Assembly: GCF_964204645.1 (NCBI RefSeq)
Contig: NC_134027.1
Location: forward strand, 26,834,485-26,898,484
Direction of reading: 5' to 3'
DNA length: 64,000 bases
Source of the DNA: Tubulanus polymorphus
Taxonomy: Eukaryota > Nemertea > Palaeonemertea > Tubulaniformes > Tubulanidae
The position numbers were made by a program, and so were the translations under genes. Positions 35,673 through 47,645 of the stretch are shown here, in pieces. Below the pieces are notes generated by a model. That model was not told the origin of the DNA and searched no databases. It worked only from the letters and a program-made list of their open reading frames with translations. Numbering within the stretch: the stretch's first letter is position 1; the number at the start of each line of letters is the position of its first letter.

Positions 35673-36041
35673 TTTACACCGCTGTCAGTTTTACAATTTT
35701 CTATTTACAAATTAATTTCTAGCCGATGAAATGGAGTAATTAATTATAACCGGTATGTGAACTGTATTGTAATCTAATTGTCTTTTAAAATCTCTGCCTA
35801 AATTCCTGTACTTAAGCGATCAAAAGGGCTTTGTGCCAGGGCCGGTTCCAAATCGAACAAACAAAGATCATAATAATACTTTACTTTCGAAAGACGAATC
35901 ATCTACGATTTTGGGCCCTTGAACTATCGTGGACAAGCCCGCTGTGATTTCTTCTCTAGACTCTGTTTCACCATGGCTTTTTCACATCTCTGGCAATGAT
36001 TACTGAAATAGTGCCAGTGAAATATTTTGTATGTTTCAGAG

Positions 36042-37332
36042 ATGAACCATACATTGACGACATTCGCAAATACCGGTACCCTAATGATGACAACTACAAC
36101 TTCTACAACTACGACAAATGCACCACCTCCGAAAGGCTCGAACCCGAAGGAATATTTTACTTTCATAATAATAGCAGTATTGATAGTGATTATATCAGTA
36201 ACAGCAGCTTTAGCTTATTGTAAAGCCCGTTCTAGGAGACGCAGACATGAAACATCAGGGGGTCCTCGAAACTCACAAATACGAACTGTTTCTGGTATTA
36301 TGGGTGTAGGTTAGTATTCCTCTAGTCTAATTATTATCAAGCCTTTGTTCTCCAAACATAAGGAACCACATGGGGAACCCGTAACAACGACTGGTATTCA
36401 GATTAAGTATTCCACAATCTCATACAACTCAAATCCTAATTCCTGGTCAATCAGAGTGAATTGGACAGGGTTTGATTTTGGCAGTATCTGGCCGGTATCC
36501 TACTAGGCCTAATTGAAATAAAACTATCCCGACAGGATACAAGAAGTGTCTGATTTCGCCTGTGTTTTCGCGATAAGAAACTTAAAGTCAAAGGGAAACT
36601 GCCACAATTTGACGCAGCAGGATACTGACTCTCTCGATCCAGAGAGGGTTCTCATACCGGGCACGTAATAATCAGCTCCATGGCAAACAGAGTCTACTGT
36701 ACAATCATTTATTGAAAATCTCGGTGCTTTTGTTGTTGATGTTTGAGAAAACGTTTTGATATTTCAGATGTGAATCAGTTTAATAGAATCCCAGTAGAAA
36801 ACCGTCCAACAGCAGAAATATCAAACATTCATCCGGCCACATCTTCATCTGATATCTACACAGACAATCCGCCTTCATACGATGATGTTATCAAAGATTA
36901 TTATTCCGTAGGAGTTTTAAATCCTGTAAGCTTCAACAACAATGAAAACTGATGATTTTTGAATTAACTTTGAATGCGATTGAAATAATGAGTAAACTTG
37001 ATTTTGTCTCTTTTTAATTTTTTTAGGCATTTACAGCATCACAGTTATCATTAAACGCACCAGTAGGATTCAATCCCGCACCTGTAGGCTTATATCCAGC
37101 ATCTGTAGGTTTACACGCTGCACCTGTACTCGCATCCGTCGGAGACCTACCTTCACCTCCGGCTTATTCGGAAGTCGATGAAAATCGTTTTTCATCTAAT
37201 AATACAATTCATAATACTGATAGACAGGGTACACAGGATTCACCGGAGGATACCACTAATAGCGGTACAGCTCCGCGGACTACACAGGATACCGCTAATA
37301 ATGGTGTAGCTCCACGGACTACACAAGTATAG
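36042..37332 (+). CDS. Single-pass membrane protein with two PPxY motifs and a PDZ ligand
   Basis: Exons 36042-36309 (acceptor at 36039/36040), 36768-36925 and 37027-37332 join in frame to 243 aa. Residues 1-38 form a short Thr-rich N-terminus without a signal peptide. One hydrophobic helix spans about 39-59, followed by the basic stop-transfer KARSRRRR. The cytoplasmic part has PPSY (124-127, then DDV) and PPAY (186-189, then SEV). A repeat of PVGL/SVGL units lies at 153-181, and two copies of APRTTQ lie near the C-terminus. The last residues, TTQV, fit a class I PDZ ligand. PPxY motifs bind WW domains of NEDD4-family ligases. The layout recalls commissureless-type sorting adaptors, but I recognise no orthologue and that role is inference. 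Confidence 0.78.
36415..36645. repeat. Dispersed repeat in a PPxY-gene intron
   Basis: Blocks around TTTTGGCAGTATC, CCGGTATCC and ATACAAGAAGTGTCTGATTTC recur, diverged, at 55000-55425. No termini defined. Confidence 0.4.
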
Positions 37333-38230
37333 GAAACATATGAAGTAACAATGTCTCAATATAATTGGCATAGAAGGCAACGAGGTTACGATTACTTAAA
37401 TAAGTACATTCCATATTTCATTATGTTTTAGTCATATTTAGTGTTATAATTTGTGTTGTATGCTTAATGTTTGTATTTTATACGGTGTTGATATTACTGA
37501 TATGGATATTAATGCTTTGAAATTGATCTTACTCTTATTCTTACTTTGTTTTAGATATTCAACTATCTCTTATCGAGGATAAATATTCATGATTTGTTGT
37601 ATTAATTATGAAGTATCATGACTAGTTTTATTAATTGAATCTTTAAGATTATTGTTGAACATTTCTTCCCCTAACCTTCTGGCTGCTTTCTGCAATATTG
37701 ATGAAAGGCATTTTTCAATGAACCTAAGGTTTGTTCAATATATGTTGCCTTTTTAATATGTCTTTGTTCGATCATGTTTGATATACTGCCAGATTAAGAT
37801 AACCAGTGTCCAGTATTCGCTTAAAAACCTTTGTTTCTTATTTCTGCTGAGCTTTAAAGTTGACCCAGTGGGGTGCGCTATCTACCCTGTACGTATTACT
37901 TAAGAAAAAAATAATGATCAAGCTAATCATAACAGACCCGCTGCTATGGAAATGAACGGATTAGCAATAAATTGCGATAAGAAGCAACACCCGGCCATTA
38001 ATGACCCGGTTTGTTAATGACCCGTCCGATTAGGAGAAACGCAGTATGATTTTTAGCCTGAGACTGACTTGTTGTAACAGGAGTTATTGTAATTGTAATA
38101 AATTATATTTATGTATAGATGTTCATATTTTCACACTTCCAAAGAAAATGGTCTCGGATTTTGAATATAAATATAGCACTTTTATCATTGTTATATTCAA
38201 TTTTAAAAGATGAACTTTTCATTTATGAAT
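37333..38230 (+). other. Probable 3' UTR of the PPxY membrane protein
   Basis: No ORF. AATAAA occurs at 38097-38102 and again near 38227. A dispersed repeat at 37840-37960 has an inverted relative at 40800-40930. Confidence 0.45.
38097..38102 (+). terminator. Candidate polyadenylation signal of the PPxY gene
   Basis: Perfect AATAAA about 765 bases after the stop at 37332. Confidence 0.4.
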
Positions 38231-38699
38231 AAACTTAGTATTCTGAAATATCAGTTGTAAACAAACTTGTGTTTTTAAGTCTTTGTTTTTCTCCTTTTTG
38301 TACGTAGTTGTAAATAGGATTATTTTTCTTCCACCTAATGTGTACAATGGAAATGGTTGGAGATCAAGCTAGGATATGGATCATCTAACTCAAAATTCCA
38401 AGATTGCAGCGTTAATTTTCATAATCCTAATTCATTAATTGATAGTTGTTAACTGAATTTCCACCAGAAGGAGAGAAACTTGAAAAAGAAGCGACCGTCA
38501 GACAAATTTCCTGTGAGCTGAATGTGAGCCGGGCGGTGCGGGCCCGCATCTCTGTTGTTCACTACATCCTAATCCGTGTTTTAGTACCGTGTTTTAGGGT
38601 ATTTCTTTCTAACTCGCGCGATTGTTTCTGACTGTGGAGAATTCAAAATATTCAATTCAATTAATTTAAATTGAGTAAGTGAGGCTTCCTTTTTTAACG

Positions 38700-41600
38700 A
38701 TGAAAATGTGGCAAAGAAAAATGTCGGAAGACGGTTCCACGAAGGCAAAGCCAAGGATTGAAAGACTTGTAATATTTCTGTATATATTGATGTCAATGAT
38801 TTACGAAAGTGAGCTGACAATTAGCGATTATCATCAAAACAATGTCAATGATTTCGGTATCGCTGATGGAAAGAGATCGTACGAAGCGGCTTTAACCGAT
38901 TCCAAATTACCTAAATTCGGCACTTGTTGGAAAAATGCGTTAGCGAAACTAAATTCTTATTGCAAAAAACTGACAGATGATAAACAGCATCGATTAGCTC
39001 TGTATTTTACAAACTGTTTTTTGAAGAAAATCGGTAGCGCTGATTATTCCGACTGCGAAAATGACAACGATTTTTCTGCTTGTACGTCGAAAATGAAAGA
39101 TTCAGACCGCGGAATTTACAGTAATTTCTTCACGCATGCTCAGAATATGTGCCGATTTTTACAGATGAGCGTCTGGCACGAGTTGACCGAGCGCACCATC
39201 TCGAATCTGGCTCAGTCGTCAGAATCGGTCGCCGAACAGCTCTCCGAGAGTGCTCGCGTTCAAGACGAAATCATCGAAAAACAACGCGAATCGTTAAAAA
39301 ACCAACACGGAATAATCACGAGCGGCGAGCGTTTAAACGAAGCGATCAGATCCTCATCGGATAACGTGCATCAGATGTTCGAGGATTATAAACGAACGAC
39401 AGCTGAACAGCGATTAATGATCAGCGAAGTATTTGATCGCGTTAGTTCGTTACAATCGATCGTTTTAGGAGAATTTACCGGGTTTTACTCGTTGATATTC
39501 TACGCTACTTCCATACTGATCAGTTATATACTAACGTCGACTCCGCGGACCTCAGCTGCCAGATTCGGAATGTTTCTCGTTATGACCGGTGATATTATAT
39601 TTGAAAGATTCATCGTTTCTTATTCGTCGCATTCTGCTGATATCAATGACGTTAATGTAAGTTTTTAATCTTTTTCTTTTACAATAATCTTATCGAGTAA
39701 AACAAGAATAACTTTGGTTTCCATCGTCAAGTGACTCTTTATGAGTCAAGTCAAGACAAAAGGCATAATATTGAAGAATCCTAGAAGAGGACTGTACTGT
39801 TTTTGCTTCTATGGATTTTGAATCCTAGAAGAGAAGTGATGTTTCAACTTGCCTGAATCTAAATCGATTGAGTCTTTCTCCACTGCATATGATTGTTTTC
39901 TAGGAAGAGTTGTATCGTAGATTGTGGTTGTGTCGTAAACTGTTTTGGTTGTTCGGATTGAGCGTATTATGCCACGCAGCTTATAATTACACAGATATCA
40001 ATGTGGCTAATAATCAACTATTGATGGAGATCAAGAAAGAAATTTCCGTAGTGAAAAGTAAGTATAGTTTAGCACGACATGAGCTGATGCTAACAGAACC
40101 GGTATTTTTTAGTTGTGTTAGTTGTTTTTAGGTCGAGTGAGTTTAGATGTTGTGACTGATGGTACTTTACCGATTAAACCTGCTTCAATTGGTAATAGAC
40201 CGAATGCTATAATGCCGCCAGTAGAAAATTGTCGAAACATGAGTGTTTGTGCTCCGGATTATCGTAAGTTTACGTAATTCTATTACTCTTCATAATCAGG
40301 GTTCTTACAAACAAGGAATTCTGGCTCTTTACTTAAAATTTAGGGAATTTGAACATTAGGTGTCTTGTTGTTCTTGCTGGTGATGAGTGGCACAAACAAC
40401 CTTTTTAGAAGAAACAACCCCCACTGAGGATACCTTATAATATGATCAGGGAATTTTTTGTCAAGGGTCAGGGAAATATCAGGGCCTTTTTGATTCCCCG
40501 ATCTGTAAGAATCCTGTCAGTCTGTTCACTGTTTAACGATGTTTAATTTCAGATGACTCGTCGAGTAGTGATGATGAGGAATCTGATTTAGACGTCACGT
40601 ATAAACTGTTCTCAGTCAGTGATGATGAATACAGTGATAATGAGAGTATTTGTAGCAATGGAACAGGTAATATTTATTTCACAACAGATACCGCACTCAG
40701 ACTGCAGCTAGATAAGGCTCAAAGATGATATCTTGTTTCTCATAATCAGCCATGTTCTTTACAGTCATGTGAACTGCAATAAAATTTGTGATCAGTTCAC
40801 TTCAATAGCTGCCTCTATAGGGTCTGTTATTGTAAGCTTGATCATGATTTTAAAAAAAATATAGGCGACTGGCCGGGTCAACTTTTAAGCTCAGCAAAAA
40901 TGAAAAACAAGGTATCAATTTTTTCAGCCTAAAATACTTTTAAGGCTTAATTCAACTAGATTGAGATCATCATCTTCATTAAATTGGGACGTAAGTCTGA
41001 CTATAAATCGGGTATGTTTTTCATTGGTTTAGATTTCTCCAGTCATTCTATGTTACTAGAAGAATTGTGCGACCTCAGGGAATCGACACCTATCCGACAA
41101 CTTGAAAGAGGTATTAGAATTATATACAGATTAATTAGAACTAACTTTGGAATGATTCATTTCAATTGTTTATTTGATTTGATATTTCAGAGAAGAAACG
41201 TCAAAGTAGACAGTTTTGGGTAAGATTTTGTATTCAATTCCTTACAAATATACTCACAATGCAGCACGCATTATATAGATAGCCGATTCTTTTACCAAGT
41301 GTAACGCACTTCCTGATGGCATTGGCAACGTGCGTGCGTGGGGCTAGAAACTCAAGAAACCTAACTGAGGACCGAACTCAAATTACAACGAACTCTAGAA
41401 ATAAAATACAATATATGATGTTTATTAAGACGTGATAATTGATTATATAGCAATGAAATATATGATAGCCAATTATTTTACTAAAGGATAGAATCATTTG
41501 AAACCAGTTTGTAAGGTACAGGGCTAATAAACAATGCTGATTTGATTTCATAATTATTTTATTTTCAGTCCGATGAATCATCGAGTCATCAGTATAACCT

Positions 41601-41769
41601 GCGTCGTAGAAGTAACGATAAACCGAATCCGTTGATTTTCTCAGAAACGCCGCGTCGTTTCGCCAAAACGATTAAATCACTTACAAAACACGCAATTAGA
41701 AACCGGTTTGAAATGACCAATAATACATCGTATACTATTGAAAAAACATTCTTATCTATGAAGGAGTAG
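38700..41769 (+). CDS. bmb: Brambleberry-like nuclear fusion protein (KAR5/GEX1 family)
   Basis: Family members act at the nuclear envelope in karyogamy; zebrafish Brambleberry fuses karyomere and pronuclear membranes in early embryos. Seven exons join in frame: 38700-39656, 39904-40057, 40132-40263, 40553-40666, 41033-41110, 41191-41219, 41569-41769, giving 554 aa. An N-terminal hydrophobic segment (about 22-35) looks like a signal sequence. The Cys-rich domain follows (C76, C88, C106, C119, C128, C151) with CWKNALAKLNSYC and FFTHAQNMCRFLQ. Next comes a coiled-coil-like region with EQRLMISEVFDRVSSLQ. Paired hydrophobic helices (about 258-279, 286-306) flank TPRTSAARFG, and a third helix is at about 325-345. 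The tail is acidic, then basic. ATG 38700 is the first Met in the open frame; the frame opens at GTG 38679 with no earlier Met in that stretch. Confidence 0.93.
40292..40520 (+). mobile_element. Dispersed MITE-like repeat with GTTCTTACA termini
   Basis: Starts GGGTTCTTACA and ends GATCTGTAAGAATCC. The interior matches the copy at 20605-20812, including TTGTTGTTCTTGCTGGT. It lies in a Brambleberry intron. Confidence 0.6.
40800..40930 (-). repeat. Dispersed repeat, inverted copy of 37840-37960
   Basis: On the minus strand it reads TTGCTGAGCTTAAAAGTTGA, matching a block at about 37848 on the plus strand, and continues with CAGACCC. Intronic in Brambleberry. Confidence 0.45.
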
Positions 41770-42489
41770 ACATCCATCGACATTGTGCATTTATAACTAA
41801 ATTTTACCTATTTTGCTACCGACAAATTTTAGTGATTTATTTTCGTCAATTGAATGACAATAATATTTATATAGTAGTTTATATAGTATTTAATAGAATA
41901 AACCGTATTATTTTATTTATTTGTTTCTGTATCTCTAGAAAGGAATGTGAAATTGTATCACGGAATGTTTTTATTGTCAACTAAAGCAGCTTTTAAACAA
42001 TCTGATGCTCACATTAACAATAAAAGAACGTCTCGACTCTAGGATATTGCGGGTTCCAGTATCACATGAAGGTTCAACGAGCGGTTTGTACGTCTCGAGT
42101 GAAAGTTCACCGGGCAGGGTTAAATCCTCAGCATGGGTCCAGTTTCATAGACTGGGTATCGACCTGACCCCTACAGGTAAATCCTCAATCCGGGCCCGGT
42201 TTTATGCACCGGGTATCCAAGTTACCCTTAAGGGTATATCCTCAATGCGAGTGACACCGACATAGCAACAATAAGAAACCATGGTAATCACTGAGAAATT
42301 CAGCGATTATGTGGGTAGCATGTCAGGTGTGTGGTAGGTCCTGCCAGTAATTCTAATACTAAAACTCGACTAAATGTGAATGTGTTATGAAGACTCCATT
42401 GATTTTTTTATTCTGGCTGGTAATACATACATGTAGAACAGATTGATTACAATATAACTATAGATAAACACGATGGACCAACTGACAGT

Positions 42490-42520
42490 CCGTCTGTCTG
42501 TCCGTCTGTCTGTCTGTCTC
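42490..42520 (+). repeat. GTCT tetranucleotide microsatellite
   Basis: Short (GTCT)n with one interruption. Confidence 0.85.
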
Positions 42521-42587
42521 TCCATCAGGTTCCGGTAACTATTCAAAACAATGTTACTCTGTAAAATATGCACCATTAAAAATGTTA

Positions 42588-42593
42588 TTTATT
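42588..42593 (-). terminator. Candidate polyadenylation signal of GAS8
   Basis: AATAAA on the minus strand, 184 bases beyond the stop codon. Confidence 0.5.
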
Positions 42594-42776
42594 GGACGGC
42601 AACAACTAAAAATATCATCGACGACGACGACAAACCGACATCAGAGAGAATGAAAATCAATTTCAGTTCCATCCGTTATTTCCATGTATTTTATATAAGA
42701 ACCGTGTTAAAATAATCAGTGCACTCCGCGTAGAAGAGTTCTCAATCTTACATCGAGTTTAATTCTGATTCGTATT

Positions 42777-45700
42777 TTATGACGGTGCGGATACCAGACC
42801 AGCTGGACCCTGACCGAGTACTTGTCCTCCGACTGTACTCTCCAGCGGTTTAAAACCGAGTTCCTCAGTCGGTACTCCGAACTGGTTTAACTTCGCTTCG
42901 TACGTTCTCATCAGATCGTTATGCGCTTTACAAACTCTCGCCAGTTCGTATTGTAAATCTTTAATCGCGCTATTCTTCGAGTCCAATACATCCTGAAATA
43001 CGAGATACGTTTATTAGCATTTCTTTCTTACCACAATTTATCAGGATTTTCAAGAATTTTGAGGAATTGTCATCCACTTTCACATCCCAATTACTGTAGA
43101 CTCCTAAATCGGAACTGTTTATCTCGGTGAAATATTAATTTGTTGGTTTGTCAGGAAGTTTTTATCCTTTACATTAACTAAACTCGTGTTTGTTCTAACT
43201 TGGCAACCACCTGACAGGGTAAAAACAAATTCAAACTGCACCCACCGATTTAGGCGTAGTCTCCTGTGCAACTACAAACTAGGAGTTTGAAGGAGTGTTA
43301 GGCACCTTCAAAAGCATTTTCCGTTTAAAAGCAGGTTTTTAAGGAATCAAGAAGTCATAGGGACCCTGTTCAACCAATTATTGAATTAATCATCCATCTC
43401 TGGGACTTGTCAATGACTAACCTCAAGCTTTCTAGTTACAACAGTCAATGCTGTTGGATCTAAGTTTGAAGCTGAAAGCACTTCGTTGAGTTGAGCCTCT
43501 TTCTTTTCTAATGTATCCGCCAACGCGTTCAATTTCTTCTCGAGTAATAGATTTTTGAAGTTTGATTTCTGTTGCACTTCGTGAATTGCTTTCACGTATT
43601 TTCGATATAATTCATCTCGTTCTAATTGTGTCTGAAATTCATACAACATTCACCGATCAATGATAGGTCCATCTCAAAAGTTGGATATGACTTATATTTC
43701 ATCGAGAGTTGACCAGATGCTGAGAATCTGGAGACATACCTTTTCAAATCTTTGTTCTAATACTTCGTGCTCCCACTGTAGAGCTCGAGTATCTTCATCC
43801 ATTACCTTTAACCTAGCCTTCGCACTCTAAAATATACACACACAATATTTGATCAGTTCATTTCTGTTCAGGCCTGATCCTGATAAAAACGGGTCTACCG
43901 GGCCAGTTTTTCAAGACCAGGATTCAAGGTAATTCAATTGGTTGCCAATTGAGTTAACCCCAGAGTTAATACTTGTCTATAAAACTATCTCGAACATGTA
44001 TTTAAACTTACGGCTAATGATTGTTTATCTTTATCGTAATTCGCTAATTGTTTCCTCAATTCATCGACTTCGTCTCGAGCTTTCTGTAACGGTTCCGTCA
44101 GACGTCTATTCTCAGCTCTTACTTCATTCATTTCTTTCTCCATTCGCTCTTCTTTCTTCTTCATTTCTTCGACTTGTTCCTAAAAATACCAGTTTCATAT
44201 GAAATAAACCTTTTAATTCTGACTAATCAATTCCCAAAAGTGCTGGAGACAATTTGAAAATTTCCAAAAATTCCACCCCAATGTATTGCATAATGGACAC
44301 ACCCACTTAAGTGTGTCTACACCGCAATGCAGTGTACTAGCAATGTTCATCAACGATTAGTATTGCTGAGAAAATCCATCCTAGTGTGTGTCAGGGGCAT
44401 ATACTGCTTAAGTGCCTCTACATTGCTGTGGTATATTGCTTGTTACTAGTATTTCACTGAAAGGTGCTGCCATCTTTCATTAGAGATAATGACAATTGAT
44501 GCACCGCGATGCAGTGTACTAGCCAATTTCATCACCGATTTATACACTGCACTGCGGTGTAGACACATTGAAAGGGTTAAACGATGAAATAGAATGGCTG
44601 CAGGCTGTGATTATCTAACCTTCAGTGTATTGATAAGAGCGAGGTTATTCAGCGTGATATCGTTGTAGTAATTTTTGATATCGCTGAACGCTTTCTCGTG
44701 GTTTTTCATCAGCGTATTAATCTGTCCGTTCTTTCTTTCTTCGATCTCGTGAATCTCCGTTTTACGTCTCAACTCTAACTCGTCTCGAAGAGCTCTCATT
44801 TTTTTCTCGTATTTCGTTTCGATCTCGTGAGCTCGGCGTTCGTATTCTTGTCGTAATTCTGTTATGAATTCGTCGTGTTCCTACAAATAATTCATAAACG
44901 TTGATGATAATGAGAGTGTGTGCAGCTTCTGGGTCTAAACTGAAAGGGGGCAGTGGCTGAGTTCAGGGCAGTGGCTGAGATCAGGGCAGTGGCTGAGTTC
45001 AGGGCAGTGGCTGAGTTCAGGGCAGTGGTTGAGTCTGGTTAAATGGTTGCATTATCAATCTAGGGTTCTAATCCTGGAAGCAGCAGACTTTCTTGGGTAA
45101 AAGTTCTTCTCTGTCTCTTCTGCACCATTTGAAGACATCACAGATTTAACAAATAAACCTTAAACCTGCTAATAATACCCTGATTTGGAAGTTCAGTTAA
45201 AATCAGTGTGTTTAAACTCTTTTAGAGTCAAACACTCACAGACAACTGTGGAACTGGACCCCGAGTGGTGCTCATTGGGTTGAATCTAAAGTATCAAATA
45301 CCTTCTTAATATTTTTAATGATATTCTCATTATTCAGCTCTTGTTCTTTATAATCCACTTTCAACGTTCGTTTATCTTTACGTAACTCGAGTTCGTCACT
45401 TCTGTGTTCATCCTGCGCTAGTTTCAAGGCGACCGTACTTTCAGCTTTCAGTTCAGATATATTGTTCTGATGTTCGTACAGTAAATGCTTGACTTTTTGT
45501 TTGTAAACCTAGAAAAAAACTCCTCTGTCAAACAAAAAGTTCCCGGTACAAGAAGTCAATGAAGAAAGTAGAGAAGTTACCTTTATTTCGATTTGATGTC
45601 TTTCCTCTGCGTCTTCCATTTCGCGATCTTTATTTCTAAGTTCGGCTTTCTTCTCTTCTAGTTGTCGTTTCGTGATCTCCCAGAAAGTGTTCACTTTATC

Positions 45701-46331
45701 GCGTTCCAACTGAAAGTAATTTCTTTCCTCTCGCTCGCGATCTAATTCTTCTCTCAGCCGTACGATGTGTTCCTCCAACTGAAAATCAATCAACACACAA
45801 AGTTTAGACATAACTCCAGGCTGATTGCCCGCCTGCCTGTTGGGCATTTGGCTTATAAGACATAACTCCAGAGGCCGGTTGCATAGTCATGGCTTAGACT
45901 TAAGACCAGTCTAAGACCAATTTAGTTCTATAGTCGGTCGAACAACCTTAGACCAGTCTTATGATTTAAGACCACTTTTGGACTTAAGTCACAACTGTGC
46001 AACTGACCCCAGGCTGATTGCCCGCCCGTTCTGGGCCCTTATGATTTATATTTTACCTGCTCTTTCGACATTTCCTCTGTCGAGACGCCATCAATAACAG
46101 TTGGGGTTTTAGCCTTCGCGGACTTCTTTCCCTTCTTTTTTCCTTTCTTCCCACTTTTCTTTTTTGGTGGCTGAATAAAAAACAATTGATTTTGTTCAAG
46201 AATTTCAATTAATTTAAATTCGTTTATCAAATTCTCTTTTTTGTGCCTAAATTTTAAAGCTTTATCAATTAAACGATGAAATGAGAAGTGAAAACAATTA
46301 AACTGCATTAAAACAGATAAAGAATTACCAT
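42777..46331 (-). CDS. GAS8: Dynein regulatory complex subunit 4 (GAS8/DRC4)
   Basis: Core subunit of the nexin-dynein regulatory complex, which links axonemal doublets and tunes dynein in cilia and flagella. Nine exons join in frame: 46331-46329 (the ATG alone), 46170-46057, 45778-45581, 45508-45302, 44880-44620, 44179-44012, 43826-43740, 43631-43422, 42992-42777, giving 487 aa, close to the vertebrate length. A Lys-rich start ([16 protein letters not shown]) is followed by a near-continuous coiled coil. Highly conserved blocks include [58 protein letters not shown], and the end GFKPLE...LGQGPAGLV. The first exon contributes only the initiator Met before its donor. No defect seen, and the orthology is secure. 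Confidence 0.98.
44275..44590. mobile_element. MITE of the CACTGAAAGGGTTAA family
   Basis: Contains GCAATGCAGTGTACTAGC twice in diverged form and AAAGGTGCTGCC, and ends CATTGAAAGGGTTAA. It is related to 50985-51262 and to a tail at about 16725. It lies in a GAS8 intron. Confidence 0.5.
44948..45033 (+). repeat. 18-bp minisatellite, about 5 units
   Basis: GGGCAGTGGCTGAGTTCA repeats about five times in a GAS8 intron, within about 70 bases of the exon 5 acceptor (exon starts at 44880 on the minus strand). Confidence 0.9.
45870..46012. mobile_element. MITE with GGTTGCATAGT / ACTGTGCAACTG termini
   Basis: Diverged inverted ends (GGTTGCATAGTCATGGCTTA against the complement of TAAGTCACAACTGTGCAACT) and internal AAGACCAGTCTAAGACC repeats. 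Its right end resembles the 1643-1742 family. It lies between GAS8 exons 2 and 3. Confidence 0.55.
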
Positions 46332-47445
46332 TTTGAACAGCTAAGAAACTCGCAAACAGCCTTCAATAAGTATTTTGATCGGTTCAATGTAGGTATCTAC
46401 TGGTTGCTAATGGACACAAATATTCCGTGGTAACACTAAATCCAGTATACGGACAATCACTACATCCCGTAAATGGATTAACACTAAATCTCGTTAATGG
46501 ACTTACAATAAATTCAGTATACAGACTGAAAACTGGAATTGCCGGTGGTGGCCGATTTCATACTAATAGGAAAAAATCATTATTGACTAATTACAGCTTT
46601 CAAGTCTCAGTCTCAGCTTCACCCAGTCCTGTTATATGTAGTGTGGCTGTCTCCACAGTGATCTCCGTCGCTCTACGATCAGTGCAACCACCTGTGGTGT
46701 ACATCAGACACTAACGGGTTTGGCAGTGAAAGTTTACTAAGTCAGCGCGCTATTCCATCAGCAGTTCGTTAGATTCCACTTTGAATGAACAAAACAAAAA
46801 CAAATCTATAGTTTTATCCTAAAACTAACTTAAGTGGGCCTGCCTGTCTGTCAGTTAATCCTAGTTTCTATGAGAATGCATCAAATCTGAATATTTCCAA
46901 CTTGAGTGCAATATGTATTTGAAGATTCCTCCTTTCTCCTCTTTCCCCCTCTTTATTCTCTCATTGTGACTCCTTTAACCTCTCATCCTTTGCTTTCATA
47001 TTTTACAAATGAACTCAAATCAATAACTTTTTCTGCTGTAAATTTCGATATTTTATTAAAAACTTTCGTCACATTTAAATCATCTCTATTTACAATGGAC
47101 TAAAAACCTGAAGAAATATTTATCAACACAACATGACAAAAAGACCTGCATTATGATAGTAACGTTACTGATGTTGTTGCTTATAGTGGCACAAGTGGAT
47201 TCCAGACAATATTTACTGATTAGATAGTGTGAGCATTTAAAGCATAGAAATCCTGTGACATCAAACACTGACCCCAGTTTTAACCATCCAATATACAATA
47301 GACTCAGATATCGGGTGGGGAGGAATTCTGACAACATTGACCCAATCAAGCCTTAAAATATTTAATAGATTATTTATGATGATCCTGAACACCACTTCTT
47401 ACAAAACACCACACAATGCAGTAAAATTGATCAGTTGTTGAACTG
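46332..47445. other. Intergenic, between GAS8 start and DOK 3' end
   Basis: No supported ORF; the GAS8 promoter must lie here. Short degenerate GTAAATGGATTAAC-like repeats occur near 46430-46520. Confidence 0.4.
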
Positions 47446-47451
47446 TTTATT
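47446..47451 (-). terminator. Candidate polyadenylation signal of the DOK gene
   Basis: AATAAA on the minus strand about 670 bases after the DOK stop, placing the 55-bp array inside the 3' UTR. Confidence 0.4.
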
Positions 47452-47645
47452 GATAATCGGTTTAATAATGCCATACACATTATTACCTAATATACATATA
47501 CATAGTTTTCATATAAAAAGAGACATTTTTAATGACTAGTTGATATACAAGTACCACAGGTAAAACACCTTCAACGATGAACGATAATTCTGATTCCAAT
47601 GAAAGCGACGCGGATGTGAAGGCTGACTTTTGTGTGACAGCGTTA

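Larger units (their letters stand above)
41770..42776. other. Convergent 3' region between Brambleberry and GAS8
   Basis: The two genes end tail-to-tail 1.0 kb apart. Brambleberry has an AATAAA near 41896, and GAS8 has one on the minus strand at 42593-42588, 184 bases past its stop. A GTCT microsatellite lies at about 42490-42520. Confidence 0.55.
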
